This document shows positions 48,207 to 60,359 of a DNA stretch of 64,000 nt, piece after piece (the first letter of the stretch is position 1; the number at the start of each line of letters is the position of its first letter). Both the position numbers and the translations under genes were made by a program. The notes below the pieces were generated by a model. It ran no database searches. It was given only the letters and a program-made list of their open reading frames with translations, and was not told the origin of the DNA. Location: positions 83,627,095 to 83,691,094 of the forward strand of contig OY804579.1 of the NCBI GenBank assembly GCA_963680875.1. The letters run 5' to 3'. The DNA comes from Bathymodiolus brooksi. Lineage: Eukaryota > Mollusca > Bivalvia > Mytilida > Modiolidae.

Positions 48207-49415
48207 CTGAAGAGAAAAAAAAACATTATGAAAGCTTGGCAATTGTACAAATTATTTATCATTCTGCTAAAATACTCAGTGGGAATTTTATATTCTTGTT
48301 TTGTTAAATATTTATTTTCATTTTGCAAATTATATAATATTATGTGAAATTTTTGATTTTTTCGAATATGACTTAAAAGAAATGAGATCCATTATGTAAA
48401 ATGAAAGCATCACTAACAACAAAACCACTAAAACCACACTGCTAACCAACCATAATAAATACATACAAGTATTTAACCAGAAATAAAAATTTTCTTTAAC
48501 TGCTCTCATCCCTCCCTCCATTAAAAATTCAAAATACAAATGTAATTCAAAACCATATTTAACATACATGTATGAGCACTTCCATTTTCTCTACAAGAAT
48601 ATCCTGTGCAACAAGTTTTATTTTCTCTCAATTTCAGTTTTTCTCTTTTAGATTTTGTCCCAACCAATCAATGTGGTGTATTCCACGAAATTGGGAGAAA
48701 AAACAAAATCAGCAATTTCATCAAATAAATACCCCTAGATATAATTGAAAGAAATTAATCATATTTGGATGAAGACATGCTACAGGTAAAAAAATGTCCT
48801 TGACAAACTTACAGGTGAACTCTGTACTTGTTTCTTGACATATTCAATTTTAAATACACACGGCCAAGTTTCTAAGATTACGATGACACAGAAGCCAAGC
48901 TTAAAAAAATTACGGTTCCAGAATTCCAAGATATTCTAAATATATAACTAAATATCAAAGATGCAAACTTTTTCTAGGATTTTCAAACAGATGGGATCCT
49001 ACCCACAAAAAATCTTGCATTTTAATTTTATTCTAACATCAAATTCTTGTTCCTGTTGTGAAAAATTATATGATCACAGATCCTAAATACCTTCAAAATG
49101 AGGCAGATACCTCCTGCATTTTGCATTCTATATACTTACAAACACTTGGAAGAAAATAAAGACAAGTCTGTCACAATGAAGGTCCAGGGGAAAAGGTTAT
49201 TTTCTTTTCAATATAATGGAATTATGTTGACATTTATAAAGTCAGCTTTCTTCATATAACACGTATATAGAAAAAAATCCAACAATAAATGGCCTAAATT
49301 CAGAGTACATATTTATAATCATTGACCTCATTACATGTACATTTGTACTTTTAGTATAGAATTTTTTTTTTTATTATTGTGCCCTTTAGCATACTGGTTT
49401 TAAATAGTTTTATTG
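48207..49415. other. Sequence upstream of exon 1
   Basis: AT-rich with no convincing exon, repeat or promoter. It is presumed intron, because exon 1 starts with an acceptor. Confidence 0.4.
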
Positions 49416-50602
49416 TCACGGCTGGTAATCGGCACAAGCAGAACAGTCGGTTCTGCAAAGAAATTCGTGAGGATAACTTCCGGTTTTGGTGGAGGAGAGT
49501 TCACGAAGACGCTTCGCAAGGTATGTACATGTCAAAAATTGAAATTTGCTTTTTTACTGCTCGAATATTGCAAAATCAGAGAATGCTATGCTGTGGCGAA
49601 TGCTTTCACGATTAGAAACATGTATAGTTTATTGTTGTATATGAACTGTAACTCTCGCAAAATCAATCGTCCCACGAAAAACATGACGAAAATTGTGACA
49701 CTCTTACATTTCTAAGTTGTTCTTGACAAAGATGCAAGTTAAATTTTCAATATATTTTCATCGTGGGAGTCTAAATGTAATCGGGGATAAATTCCGATTC
49801 GTCAGAAGTAAATTGAAGTCTAGATAAATCTACAAACTGTCAATTTCCTCGTTTTCCTGCTTGAGGAGATCGGTTGTGATAGAGCACATTGCGAATGCAT
49901 GAGGAGATTTGCTAGTAGTTTTGTTAATTGTTTTCTGCAAAATTGATAAATTGACACTTTTAAGCATAAAACTGATAAATACTCTAATCAAAATAAACTA
50001 TTCTCTGTCCACTTTCAGGAGATGCCAGGATTCAAGGGAAAGAGGAAAAGGGGACTGACATTGACTCTTTACAAAAAACCATTTCGATATAGATTGCCTG
50101 TATCAACGCCAAGGAAACGAACAAAAACAAGTAGCAGTACACCAAATTTAAAATCCCCATCAACCAGGACACCAAGTTTATTAAAAAATCTCTTTCAATT
50201 TCAAAATATTTATATCCTTTCAAACGGGTTTCCACACCTATTCGGCGCAACCTTTTTACTAAAGATGACGGAAACTTCACCGCAGATCTACCAAATGTTT
50301 CCTTTATGAGTCTTGATGAAAGTATAGGCAAGATAGAAGTTGACCCGAAGGAAGAAGCTTCAGTAGTTGAAGTTTTTCAAGATGTTCTTGACAAACTTTC
50401 TGATGTTGGGAAAAAGGACAAGCTATTGAAATTCTTTAAATTAGTACAAGATGGAAAATACCCTTTGAATAACATTGCATTTGAGTTGGTTTTGGACATT
50501 GTAGAATGGTTTGACAAAGATGAATCACGTCAAATGAGAAATTCGCCATCAGCTCTCCAATTTTTTTGGTTAGGGAGAAAGTTGGTCGCTTCATTCGGTT
50601 AA
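49413..50602 (+). pseudogene. Intron-bearing pseudogene, left copy of inverted pair
   Basis: Exon a (49413-49520) reads SRLVIGTSRTVGSAKKFVRI then TSGFGGGEFTKTLRK, ending in a donor AAG/GTATGT. Exon b starts at 50019 after TTTCAG and reads EMPGFKGKRKRGLTLTLYKK, basic and Ser/Pro-rich. An A is missing in a run at 50183-50188 (six A; the right copy has seven), which shifts the frame. In the new frame an acidic helical region follows, with GKYPLNNIAFELVLDIVEWF and SRQMR. It stops at 50600, where a second shift is suggested because the next frame continues GRFIRLMSGPKHES. Function and family are unknown to me. The pattern NIAF…W…MR…F…G resembles uncharacterised proteins repeated in invertebrate genomes, so a mobile origin is possible. 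Confidence 0.6.
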
Positions 50603-51456
50603 TGTCTGGCCCAAAACATGAAAGTGACATTTTAACAGGATCTTCAACGCCGAATAGGTGTGGAAACCCGTTTGAAAGGATATAAATATTTTGAAATTGA
50701 AAGAGATTTTTTTAATAAACTTGGTGTCCTGATTGATGGGGATTTTAAATTTGGTGTACTGCTACTTGTTTTTGTTCGTTTCCTTGGCGGTGATACAGGC
50801 AATCTATATCGCAATGATTTTTTGTAAAGAGTCAATATCAGTCCCCATTTCCTCTTTCCTTTGAATCCTGGCATCTCCTGAAATTGGACAGAGTATTTAT
50901 CAGTTTTATGCTTAAAAGTGTCAATTTATCAATTTTGCAGAAAACAATTAACAAAACTAGCAAATCTCCTCATGCATTCGCAATGTGCTCTATCAGAACC
51001 GATCTCCTCAAGCAAGAAAACGAGAACATTGACAGTTTGTAGATTTATCTAGACTTCAATTTACTTCTGACGAATCAAAATTTATCCCCGATTACATTTA
51101 GACTCCCACGATGAAAAAATATTGAAAATTTAACTTGCATCTTTGTCAAGAACAACTTAGAAATGTAAGAGTGTCACAATTTTCGTCATGTTTTTCGTGG
51201 GACGATTGATTTTGCGAGAGTTACAGTTCATATACAACAATAAACTATACATGTTTCTAATCGTGAAAGCATTCGCCACAGCATAGCATTCTCTGATTTT
51301 GCAATATTCGAGCAGTAAAAAAGCAAATTTCAATTTTTGACATGTACATACCTTGCGAAGCGTCTTCGTGAACTCTCCTCCACCAAAACCAGAAGTTATC
51401 CTCACGAATTTCTTTGCAGAACCGACTGTTCTGCTTGTGCCGATTACCAGCCGTGA
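49416..51456. repeat. Large inverted duplication, ~820-bp arms
   Basis: Arms 49416-50247 and 50648-51456 are inverted copies, differing by scattered substitutions and small indels, with a 400-bp unique spacer. Both arms keep the same intron, so the copying was at DNA level and not by retroposition. The outer flanks do not continue the symmetry and show no clear target duplication. Confidence 0.92.
50648..51456 (-). pseudogene. Right copy of the inverted pseudogene pair (5' part only)
   Basis: Exon a (51352-51456) and exon b (50648-50877) match the left copy, with donor and acceptor intact. Exon b keeps the seven-A run and reads through KKSLSISKYLYPFKRVSTPI without the shift. The copy ends at the inner boundary, so it lacks the acidic helical part found only in the spacer side of the left copy. 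Confidence 0.6.
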
Positions 51457-51767
51457 TTGTACTACATGTAGTAAGTGGACAGGTCTAAATACATGTACTT
51501 GATGATCAGGTAAATGTGGTTTTAGCAAGATTAACCTTCAGCAACTAACAGGTAATTTGGTAAATGCGTATTAATTTGGGAGACATGGATATTAATTTAC
51601 AGTCATCAAGTCTGTATCTATAGCCAGGGATGTCATGTTTTGAAATGCATTTAGCATGATATTAATATTTAATTTACTGTATTTTTACCTTAGTCCTAAC
51701 TTCAAAAATTTAATAAATTTCACACATTTTTAAGACCTAAATGGCCTCACATGAGACTTGATTGATT

Positions 51768-51987
51768 CGGTTTGGTTTATGGTGTTTAACGCCACTTTCA
51801 ACAATATTTCAGTTATATCATGGTGGTCAGTTTTATTGGTGGAGAAAACCACCGACCTGCCACAAGTCACTGATAAAATTTATCACATAATGTTGCAACG
51901 AGTACACAATGTTAGTGGTGATAGGCACAGACTGCACAGGTAGTGATAAATCCAACTACCATATGATCAGGACCACGATGACCCCCA
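51768..51987 (-). mobile_element. V-SINE (RUDI-like), internally deleted
   Basis: Tail and head are present. About 35 bp is missing in the V core and box B is lost (GTACACAATGTTAG). Confidence 0.7.
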
Positions 51988-52089
51988 TTTAAATTACATT
52001 ATTTTTACCCAACTTTCAAATGAAATTTAATAAATTTCACACATTTTTAAGACCTGAATGTCCTCCCCCTAAACTTGAAAGAACTGCAC

Positions 52090-52550
52090 ACCTTTATATA
52101 AAATTATCGGGTTATAATACAATGATCATTCAACCACGTTTGTAGTTTCTAAGAAGAAGATATTATAACATTTACCATTGATTATCATGATAATTATTAA
52201 GCTTTTTCCTGCAGAAGTGACCATCTTCGATTTCTGACAAAAAATATGAATTTTTCTTTCCATGACCATCCAATTTTGCTTTCAAAGGGTTAAGTCATCT
52301 ACGAGAAGAACATTATTCTTAAAACATTTTTCCTGGAGCACCTTTGCATAACTCCTCCAATGATGGTCATCTTTTAAATCAATTCTACACAAAAACATAA
52401 TCAAATAATCATTTCTATACAGCTTGGATTTAATTATGTTTTCAGTTTCTGAATAGAAACTAATAGTACAGTTTTTTTCTACAGGGCCATCTTTTAAACA
52501 ATTTCCTGTGATGATGGCCATCTTGGATTTGGATTTCTGATTATCAAAAT
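52090..52550 (+). mobile_element. Worn HINE-like core (block 1)
   Basis: Subunits like those at 7770-9935: TTGTAGTTTCTAAGAAGAAG, GACCATCTTCGATTTC and GATGGCCATCTTGGATTTGG. Both ends are missing. The second block has the same at 53590-54140. Confidence 0.55.
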
Positions 52551-52669
52551 AACATGGATGATGGAAGCAACATGATGGCCAGGGTCGACAGGTGAACTGA
52601 ATATCGACGGAATCAATTTAAAATGTGTGACCATTCTAAAATTACATTTACCATCAGCCCTCTGGTTGG

Positions 52670-52905
52670 TTGGTTTATGGTGTTTAATGCCACTTTCAAC
52701 AATATTACAGTGGAGGAAACCGGAGTACCCGATGAACACCACCGATCTGCCGCAAGCCACTGACAAACTATATCACATAATGCTGTATCGAGTACACATC
52801 GCCTGAACAGGATTCGAACTCACAACCTTTAGTGGTGATAGACATTGATTGCATAGGTAGTTAGAAATCCAACTACAATATGATCACGACCACAACTGCC
52901 CAGGA
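52670..52905 (-). mobile_element. V-SINE (RUDI-like), full length
   Basis: Head, box B GAGTTCGAATCC and tail are present, with a small deletion between tail and V core. Confidence 0.73.
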
Positions 52906-53124
52906 TGTTTTTTTTTTATTTTTTTTATTATAGAAGATTGAAATGTGAAATGCAAATGGACACATGGATGATGGAAGCAAAGTGAGGGCCAGGATCAACT
53001 TAATATGGACTGAATCAATGAAAAATACATGACCATTCTAAAATTACATTAATCATCAGCTTTTTGTGCATGGTCAATTTACAAAATCAATATGAATACC
53101 TATTGGTTTTAATGCTTAAATCGC

Positions 53125-53450
53125 AAAAGTGAGTGAGTGAGCGATTTTTGTTTAATGCCAACTCAGCAATTTTTCAGCTATATGATTGGTTTGTTTGGTT
53201 GGTTTATGGAGTTTAACGCCACTTAACAATATTTCAGTTATATCGTGGTGGTCAGTTTTATTGGTGGAGGAAACTGGAGTACCCGGAGAAACCACCAACA
53301 TGTCGCTGACAAACTTTATCACATAATGTTGTATCGAGTACACCTTGGCATGAACAGGGTTTGAACTCACAACTTTAGTGGTGATAGGCACTGATTGCAC
53401 AGGTAGTTGCAAATCTAACTACCATACAATCATGACCATGACTGCCCCTC
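53125..53450 (-). mobile_element. V-SINE with SINE family 2 tail attached
   Basis: 53125-53185 is a SINE family 2 tail (GAGCGATTTTTGTTTAATGC); 53190-53450 is a full V-SINE. The same pairing occurs at 54577-54885 and 55387-55703, so the pair was multiplied as a unit. Confidence 0.72.
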
Positions 53451-53589
53451 CTTCTGAAATGCATTTAGCATGATATTAACATTTAATTTACAGTACTTTT
53501 ACCTAACTTAAAATGAAATTTAATAAATTTCACACATTTTTAAGACCTGGATGTCCTCACATGAAACTTGAAAGGACTGCACACCTGTT

Positions 53590-54140
53590 TATAAAATTAT
53601 CAGTTTATAATCCAATGATCATTCAATCACATTTGTAATTGCTATGAAGAAGATAATTTAACATTTACCATTGATTATCATGATTAATATTAAACTTTTT
53701 CCTGCAGAGGTGGCCAGATTGGATTTCTGACACAAAATATAATTTTTTTTCAACAACCATCCGATTTTGTTTTTAAAGGGTTAAGTCATTCATGAGAAGA
53801 ACAAAATTCTTAAAACATTTTTCCTGGAGAACCTTAACAAAACTCCTGCAATGGTGGCCATCCTTGAATTCAAATTCTACACAAAAACATACTAATGGAC
53901 CATCCAATAATCATTTCTATACAGCTTGGATTTAATTATGATTTAAATTTCTGAATAGAAACTTAATACATTGGGTTTTTTTTCTACAGGGACATCTTTT
54001 AAACAATTTCCTGTGATGGTGACCATCTTGGATTTGGATTTCCGATTATAAAAAAAATATATATAAACTTTATAGAGGACAAAGTACATAAGTACAATTG
54101 AATCCTAATTTCCTTTCATATGGTTGCAGAGAAGAATAGG
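53590..54140 (+). mobile_element. Worn HINE-like core (block 2)
   Basis: Counterpart of 52090-52550; GGTGGCCAGATTGGATTTCT, ATGGTGGCCATCCTTGAATT and GTGACCATCTTGGATTTGGA mark three subunits. Confidence 0.55.
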
Positions 54141-54432
54141 GTCCTATCATACTATGCATTTTGACAGTGGACATTTTGAATGTCAAGATTGGTACAAAAT
54201 GAAAATCTCTTTGAAGAAGAACCACTTACGGTATATTTAATTCCTGCAAAACTACAGTTCAATTGGCCCTCTGGTTTTAGAGAAGATTTTGGCCATTCAG
54301 AAATAATTGTTCCTGGTGGCAAATCTTTTTTGTATGATCTGAATGGAATGAAGAATTCTTGTAGAGGACTACCACCTCAATACATAATTATCGGACAAGT
54401 TTTATTTCAAATAGTCTTAGATTTTCTTTTAT

Positions 54433-54576
54433 AGGGTTAGGATTATTTCAACAATATTTCAGTTATATTGTGGAGGTCAGTTTTATTGGTGGAGGAAACT
54501 GTAGAATACCACCGACCAGTTCCAAGTCACTGACAAACTTTATCACATAATGCTGTATCGAGTACACCTCCCCTGA
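54433..54576 (-). mobile_element. V-SINE fragment (tail and body)
   Basis: From AGGGTTAGGATTATTTCAAC to GTGTACTCGATACAGC on the other strand. The V core is deleted and the head is missing where the next pair begins. Confidence 0.65.
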
Positions 54577-54885
54577 GTAAGTGATTTTTGGTTAATGTCA
54601 ACTCGGCAATTTTTCAGCTATATGTTTGGTTGGTTTATGGTGTTTAACGCCACTTTTGACAATATTTCAGTTATATCGTGGTAGTCAGTTTTATTGGTGG
54701 AGGAAACCGGAGTACCTGGAGAAAATCATCGACCTCACAAGTCACTGACAAACTTTATCACACAATGCTGTATCGAGTACACCTCACCTGAGCGGGATTC
54801 AAACTCACAACTTTTAGTGGTGATAGGCATTGATTGCATAGGTAGTTAGAAATCCAACTACCATATGATCACGACCACAACTGCC
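54577..54885 (-). mobile_element. SINE family 2 tail plus full V-SINE
   Basis: 54577-54625 is the family 2 tail; 54626-54885 is the V-SINE, with box B GAGTTTGAATCCC. It is closest to the pair at 55387-55703 (both share GAGAAAATCATCGACCT). Confidence 0.72.
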
Positions 54886-55386
54886 CCGGATTAATTTTTT
54901 TTTTCTTATAGAAGATTGAAATGTGAAATGCAATTGGACACATGGATGACGGAAGCAAAGTGATGGTCAGGGTCAACAGGGTAAACTTAATATGGACTGA
55001 ATCAATGAAAAATATATGACCATTCTGAAATTACATTTATCATCAGCTTTTTATGGATGGTCAGTTTGTAAATTCAATATGAATACAGATGACTATTGTT
55101 TCCATGCTTAAATCACATGAAATGTCCTTCCTCAAAGATGTTGCTCCAATTTTTACCCACCACCAAACGTCAAGTATACCGAGACCACAATGTGGTCAGT
55201 CAGTACTGTATAGGTCATTACAAACCTTGTACATGTTTAATATCTTGTCATGTGACAATTATGTGACACCTGAACAAAGACCACCAACTACAGACTTTAT
55301 TAGATCTGTCTGAGATAATATTATTTATAGGTTGTATACCTTAATACATCAGGTCCATCTCATTCCACTGAGACTTTAATCAAAAG

Positions 55387-55703
55387 AGTGAGTAAGTGAT
55401 TTTTGGTTAATGCCAACTCAGCAATTTCTCAGCTATATGTTTGGTTGGTTTATGGTGTTTAACGCCACTTTTGACAATATTTCAGTTATATCGTGGTAGT
55501 CAGTTTTATTGGTGGAGGAAACCGGAGTACCTGGAGAAAATCATCGACCTGTCACAAGTCACTGACAAACTTTATCACACAATGCTGTATCTAACACACC
55601 TCGCCATCAGCGGGATTCAAACTCACAACTTTAATGGTGATGGGCACTGATTGCACAGGTAGTTGTAAATCCAACTACTGTATGATTACAATCTTGATGG
55701 TGC
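55387..55703 (-). mobile_element. SINE family 2 tail plus full V-SINE
   Basis: Third member of the paired unit; box B GAGTTTGAATCCC and head TAGTTGGATTTACAACTACC are clear. Confidence 0.73.
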
Positions 55704-56800
55704 CTCAAAAGAATATGTGATGATACATATAGATATATTGAATATGCATCCATAATGGATGAATCGGTTCTCATCGGAGGGTCTGGGATCATTGGCAATT
55801 CAAAATTTTCAATTAACAAAGGCATAAAGGGAAAATGGGGGATAATAAGAAATTAAAATATCTTTTTTTGGTCGGACGGGAGACAAAACATTTCTTTCGA
55901 GAAAAAAATTCCCACCTCCTATTCCAAGTCTCCAACACCCCCTAAAAATAAAATGGTTGGTGCCTATGTCACTATTTGTTTCTGACAATATTTATTCCTA
56001 TGTTCTTCTTTTTTTTCTTTTTTTATAGGCTTCCTGAGTCTGCAAACAAAATATATGTCTTGCATTGATAAAGGAACTGGTAAAAATATAAAATAATACT
56101 TGCAAGAAAAACACAAAAAGATGCCTATATACTAATTTTAAAATGTTCTTGATGTGTATCAACCGAATGTCCAGAGACCTCAGACTGGTTTAATTGACCT
56201 TGGTTGTCATTATAAAAGGATCCAGTTACTGTCTATATAAGGTAGATCTATAGCAATTGTCCTTGTTCACTGACTTTGAAAGATGTTCTCACTGTCACCT
56301 TGGGTGTATATTGACAAAAATAAATAGAACAATTGACGAGTACCGGTAATTCAAGTGACATCACAATGATCATATGATCAGGACAAATATTCATATTAAA
56401 TTCCAAAGATTTACTTTAAAAAAAAAATTCCATTTTTTATCAATAAAATTTTATTGTAATATTTTTTTTTATCTAATTGAACCAGATCTAGACTCTACCA
56501 GGCTCTCAAGATTTAAAATTGTCAAATGTATCAAACATTGTGCTGATATCTCTATTAAACAATGTTAATGTCCAATCCTGTAAAGATTGCATTGTTTAAA
56601 ATTTGCTTTATGCAATTCCAACAGGTTTCCATGATACATCATGTAAACAGTGACAACCATGTCAGATTTCTGAACAGGACCAAAAACACAAACTGTTGAG
56701 AACTATCAAATTAATACTGATGTACTGCTTAGGTTCATTGTTAAAGTATTGTGGTTATTGAGAACTGTGGCTCCAGATGAACATTTTTTCCATTTGGTAA
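55704..56800. other. Intergenic or intron sequence
   Basis: AT-rich, no recognised feature. Confidence 0.4.
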
Positions 56801-57537
56801 AAATAATATATCCTGCAACTATTGAATTTCAGATTGGTATATAAAAAAAAATTGGAAGAGGATTATCTAAAGGAAACATTCATGCAGCATGACTTAAATG
56901 TTGGAGAGAATTCATAAAAAACAAACTTTGAAGCAATCTTCCCATATGGTCATATATATTGAGCCATATTGGATTTCACTTGGCATAAAAAACATAAATG
57001 TGGTAAAAGATTTTCCAAGGAACATTAATGCAACATTTCCTTTCAAATGTTGAAATGAATTCAGAGTAAAAAAAGCTTAAATACATGTTTTCCATGTTAA
57101 AATAAATCCTGTACAAGAACTAGAAGTGGCAGCAATCTTGGATGTCAATATACATAATATATTTAATATTTTCTCCACAGTGGCGTCCAATCATTAACTA
57201 TGTCAAGAAGTGGGAACTATTTTGGTTTTCTGATCAACACCAAAACCAACAAAGCTGTGAAAAGTTTACAGATAATTATGTCATTAAGTGATGGCAGTAG
57301 AATGAACAGATGGCCCAAAGGACAAGCAAGCTAAAAACAATATTCCTTAGTCGACAACCCTCTAGTAAAGCACCTTCCAATGAGAATTCATTTAAAGTTT
57401 AGTTTCTATTGACTATTGGCATAGTAGTTTTAGAAAGTAAACTGAAAAGTTTCCTAAAGGCACAACAGATGATGATATACACAAAGTGATGATAATTAAG
57501 AGCTCACACAACCCTTAGGGTACAGTGAACTCAAATT
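56800..57537 (+). mobile_element. Two worn HINE-like right halves
   Basis: Subunit phrases GGATTTCACTTGGCATAAAA and GCAGCAATCTTGGATGTC are followed by GAAAAGTTTACAGA and AAGTGATGGCAGTAGAATGA … GGCCCAAAGG, an eroded right end near 57335. A second eroded right end (GAGCTCACACAACCCTTAGG then GTACAGTGAACTC) is near 57500-57535. Confidence 0.5.
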
Positions 57538-60180
57538 TAATACATTAGGAACATTCATGTATGTAGTCAAAATATGAAAATTACACTGTTAAATGATTTT
57601 CTATTTTAATATCCTGATCTGATATCACGAGAACATTTTTGAAATTACGTGGACCCTTACATGTCTTCTACCTTTTTTATTTACCAATTAAAAATTCAAC
57701 AAGGAACTTTTTTTCTTCAGTCTTTTTTTTTTAAACTGTCATATCTGTATTGAAACAAATATAACAATGTAACCATTTATCAGTAATTTATACACTTTTT
57801 CTTTGACTCCACCTTGGGATATTGTCAGTATTAACAGACTGAGTCAGTGTAACATCAAACCATTATGATGTTGCCATAAAAAACAATAACATGAGTTTTG
57901 AATTCTTGACATACATTATCACAGGTATCACACTCTGTACCCCTATCAGATTCTATGATATTAGTGATAATGTCTGTTTCCACCTTCAGAACTAGCTTTA
58001 TAATATATATATATCATTCAATCTAATATTGCTGTTTAAAATAAATAGTATATTTAATTGCTTTATTGTGTATTCCTATCATAACATGTTGTCCCATTAA
58101 GCCAATAAGGTATTTACTAATACAGTTTGTAGAAATCAACAGGGTGCATCTTAGTTATGGATATATACTTTGTATGTTATATACATGTATAGAAAATTTA
58201 AATGGTGTTCACAAAAAAAAATATTGGAAGCTACAATGTATGTAAGTCGGTTAAAATTTTGCAATAATTCAGTCAAGGTACATTTGCATGTATCGGTATG
58301 AAGCTGTGTGTGAAGGTTAAAAATGTACAAATTTTGAAATAGATCCAATAACTGCCAAAGTCATAAAGTTGGTTATCATGCCATCATAATATTATGCAAT
58401 ATTTATTTTTTTTGTGTTTCTCTATACCACACATTACAACCCCATTATATCCATTCAAGTCTGAATACACAAACAAATATAGTTCCATGTGTAGTTTACA
58501 ACCAAGTCAATTGTATTATACTGTAAATAATAATAGCTGATCTACCACTGCTACATTACAATGTAAATTAATATTATTATTTGTGTCCTGCAGTGATTTC
58601 AACTTTATTTCTAATTCATTATATTTCATTAATATCAAAACAAACTTTTTTTTTTAATCAAACAAAAAGCTGAAAAATGTATTTGTTAGTTTTTTTTTAA
58701 TACCAGTGGACTAATAAATATAAATGCAGTATCATTCATCACATTTATATAATCAAATAGAAAGCAAGTTGAGTTTTGAAATTTGTCAAAATTTATTTTG
58801 CCTTCTTTTCAGTTGTATAATTCCCCTAAAATATTATTAAAGTTTTTCTCTACTGTTCTTGTTCAGAAAACTAATTAACAACAAATTAAGAAACAGCAGT
58901 GACAAATTGAACGACAATTGCAACAAAACTTACTTTTTATCATATGTCACTAAATGATTTATAATTTACATTACCCAGAATTCAATTCTCAGATTAAATC
59001 CTCAAAATTTTTAATTTAGAACTTTTTTGTAGCAGGCAATACATCAATTGTTTTACAGCTGACAGAAACAATTCTTCATACTTTTTTTTTCTTTAAAAAA
59101 ATGTCCTATAGTTTTTGACGGATAACATTTCCCTTCAAGAAAAGGAATTTCCAGCTCTGAAACATTGGAAAAACCTACTTGTTTCCCATCCAAAACAATA
59201 ATCAAAGAATATAACAACGAAATGGATGGACCAATTATATCATTTGTTTGATAATCCTGTTGTAAAATATTGCATGGTGGGTAATTTTTTATAGAATCTC
59301 TTGGTCAGTCATATGCATTTATTTCTCAGACATATTAAATTTTATATACAATTTTTTTCTCTCAATAATAATCAAAGTCTAACTACAAACTTCTAGAAAA
59401 TAATAGACAATTCTATATATTTAAATACAAACCACAAACTTCTTAAGATCTACAACAGAATTCCATTTCATTTTTAGCTGTTCCATGAAAATTTTGTAAT
59501 AAAAACAATGGTAAATGTATGTAGGTGGTTATAGGTATGCAGATTTACCTTCGTCACAAATGTAAACAATTCTTGGTCATAAATGATCATAAAATATTTC
59601 ATTTCCACATGTGTAAATAAAAGTGCAAAGATTGTTATACCAATATATAGATACATATATCATTACATAAATCATTGAATGAAAGATTAAGAATTATGAG
59701 ATAGTATGGGAACTACAAAGCTTTAGTGTTTCGGCTAGACTTTGAAATCTTCAGGACAATTGACAGTTTTATCAAAATTTCTTCAGGACTTTCTTTAATA
59801 ATTAAAACTAATTTTTATAAAGTTCTTCAGGGTAATTTGAGAAATAAGTAGGCAAACGTCCTGAGATCGGTGCCTAGCTGAATCACTGCTTTAAAAAAAA
59901 AAAAAAAAGGCTAAACCCATATCAAAACAGTAGCAATCTTATGGTATTAACCTAATTTAAAATTATTGTCCTATTAACCTAATTAAATATGTTTTGCCCT
60001 ATTAACCTATTAAATATAGTATTAATTAATCTACCTATGGGGTAGATATATTGCATACTTCCAATGTCACTTGTTTTAATCCAAGAAAGGGCATAAGTTG
60101 ACACAGCAACACTGACAGGTGAAGATGCCAGATTACTTCATCATGATCACACTAAATATTTCTAGATTTACAACTTTCTC
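57538..60180. other. AT-rich sequence without recognised features
   Basis: Long AT-rich stretch. A poly-A run is at 59891. Short repeated phrase TTAACCTA(TT/AT)TAA occurs near 59950-60010. No gene, RNA or element was recognised. Confidence 0.45.
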
Positions 60181-60359
60181 TTAGAAAAAGGGTCACATGG
60201 GTTCAAGTCCTGTTACCCATCTCAGTTCAGGTGAGTGGGGAGAATGATTTAAAAGTTTTTTTGTTGTTTTTTTTAAATCAAAATACATGTATGCATAATC
60301 GGAATGAATAGGTTGAAAGAAAATATTCACAGACAACTTGGATGGAGTGTTGAAAAAAT

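Larger units (their letters stand above)
51640..55085. repeat. Tandem segmental duplication, two diverged blocks with SINEs
   Basis: Block 1 (about 51645-53110) and block 2 (about 53457-55085) share in order GAAATGCATTTAGCATGATA, CACACATTTTTAAGACCT, TGATCATTCAA…CACATTTGT, a HINE-type core stretch and AGATTGAAATGTGAAATGCA … CATGGATGA…GGAAGCAAA. The offset varies (about 1.5-2.0 kb) because SINEs entered the blocks separately. Confidence 0.75.

Noticed and set aside
54180..54434. 84-codon plus-strand reading (…EEEPLTVYLIPAKLQFNWPS…)
   Set aside because: It overlaps the edge of a worn HINE-like core and a SINE; no splice or domain support.
60190..60240. tRNA gene suggested by GGGTTCAAGTCCTGTTACCC
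   Set aside because: No matching A box or cloverleaf can be folded around it; it is more likely a worn SINE head or chance.
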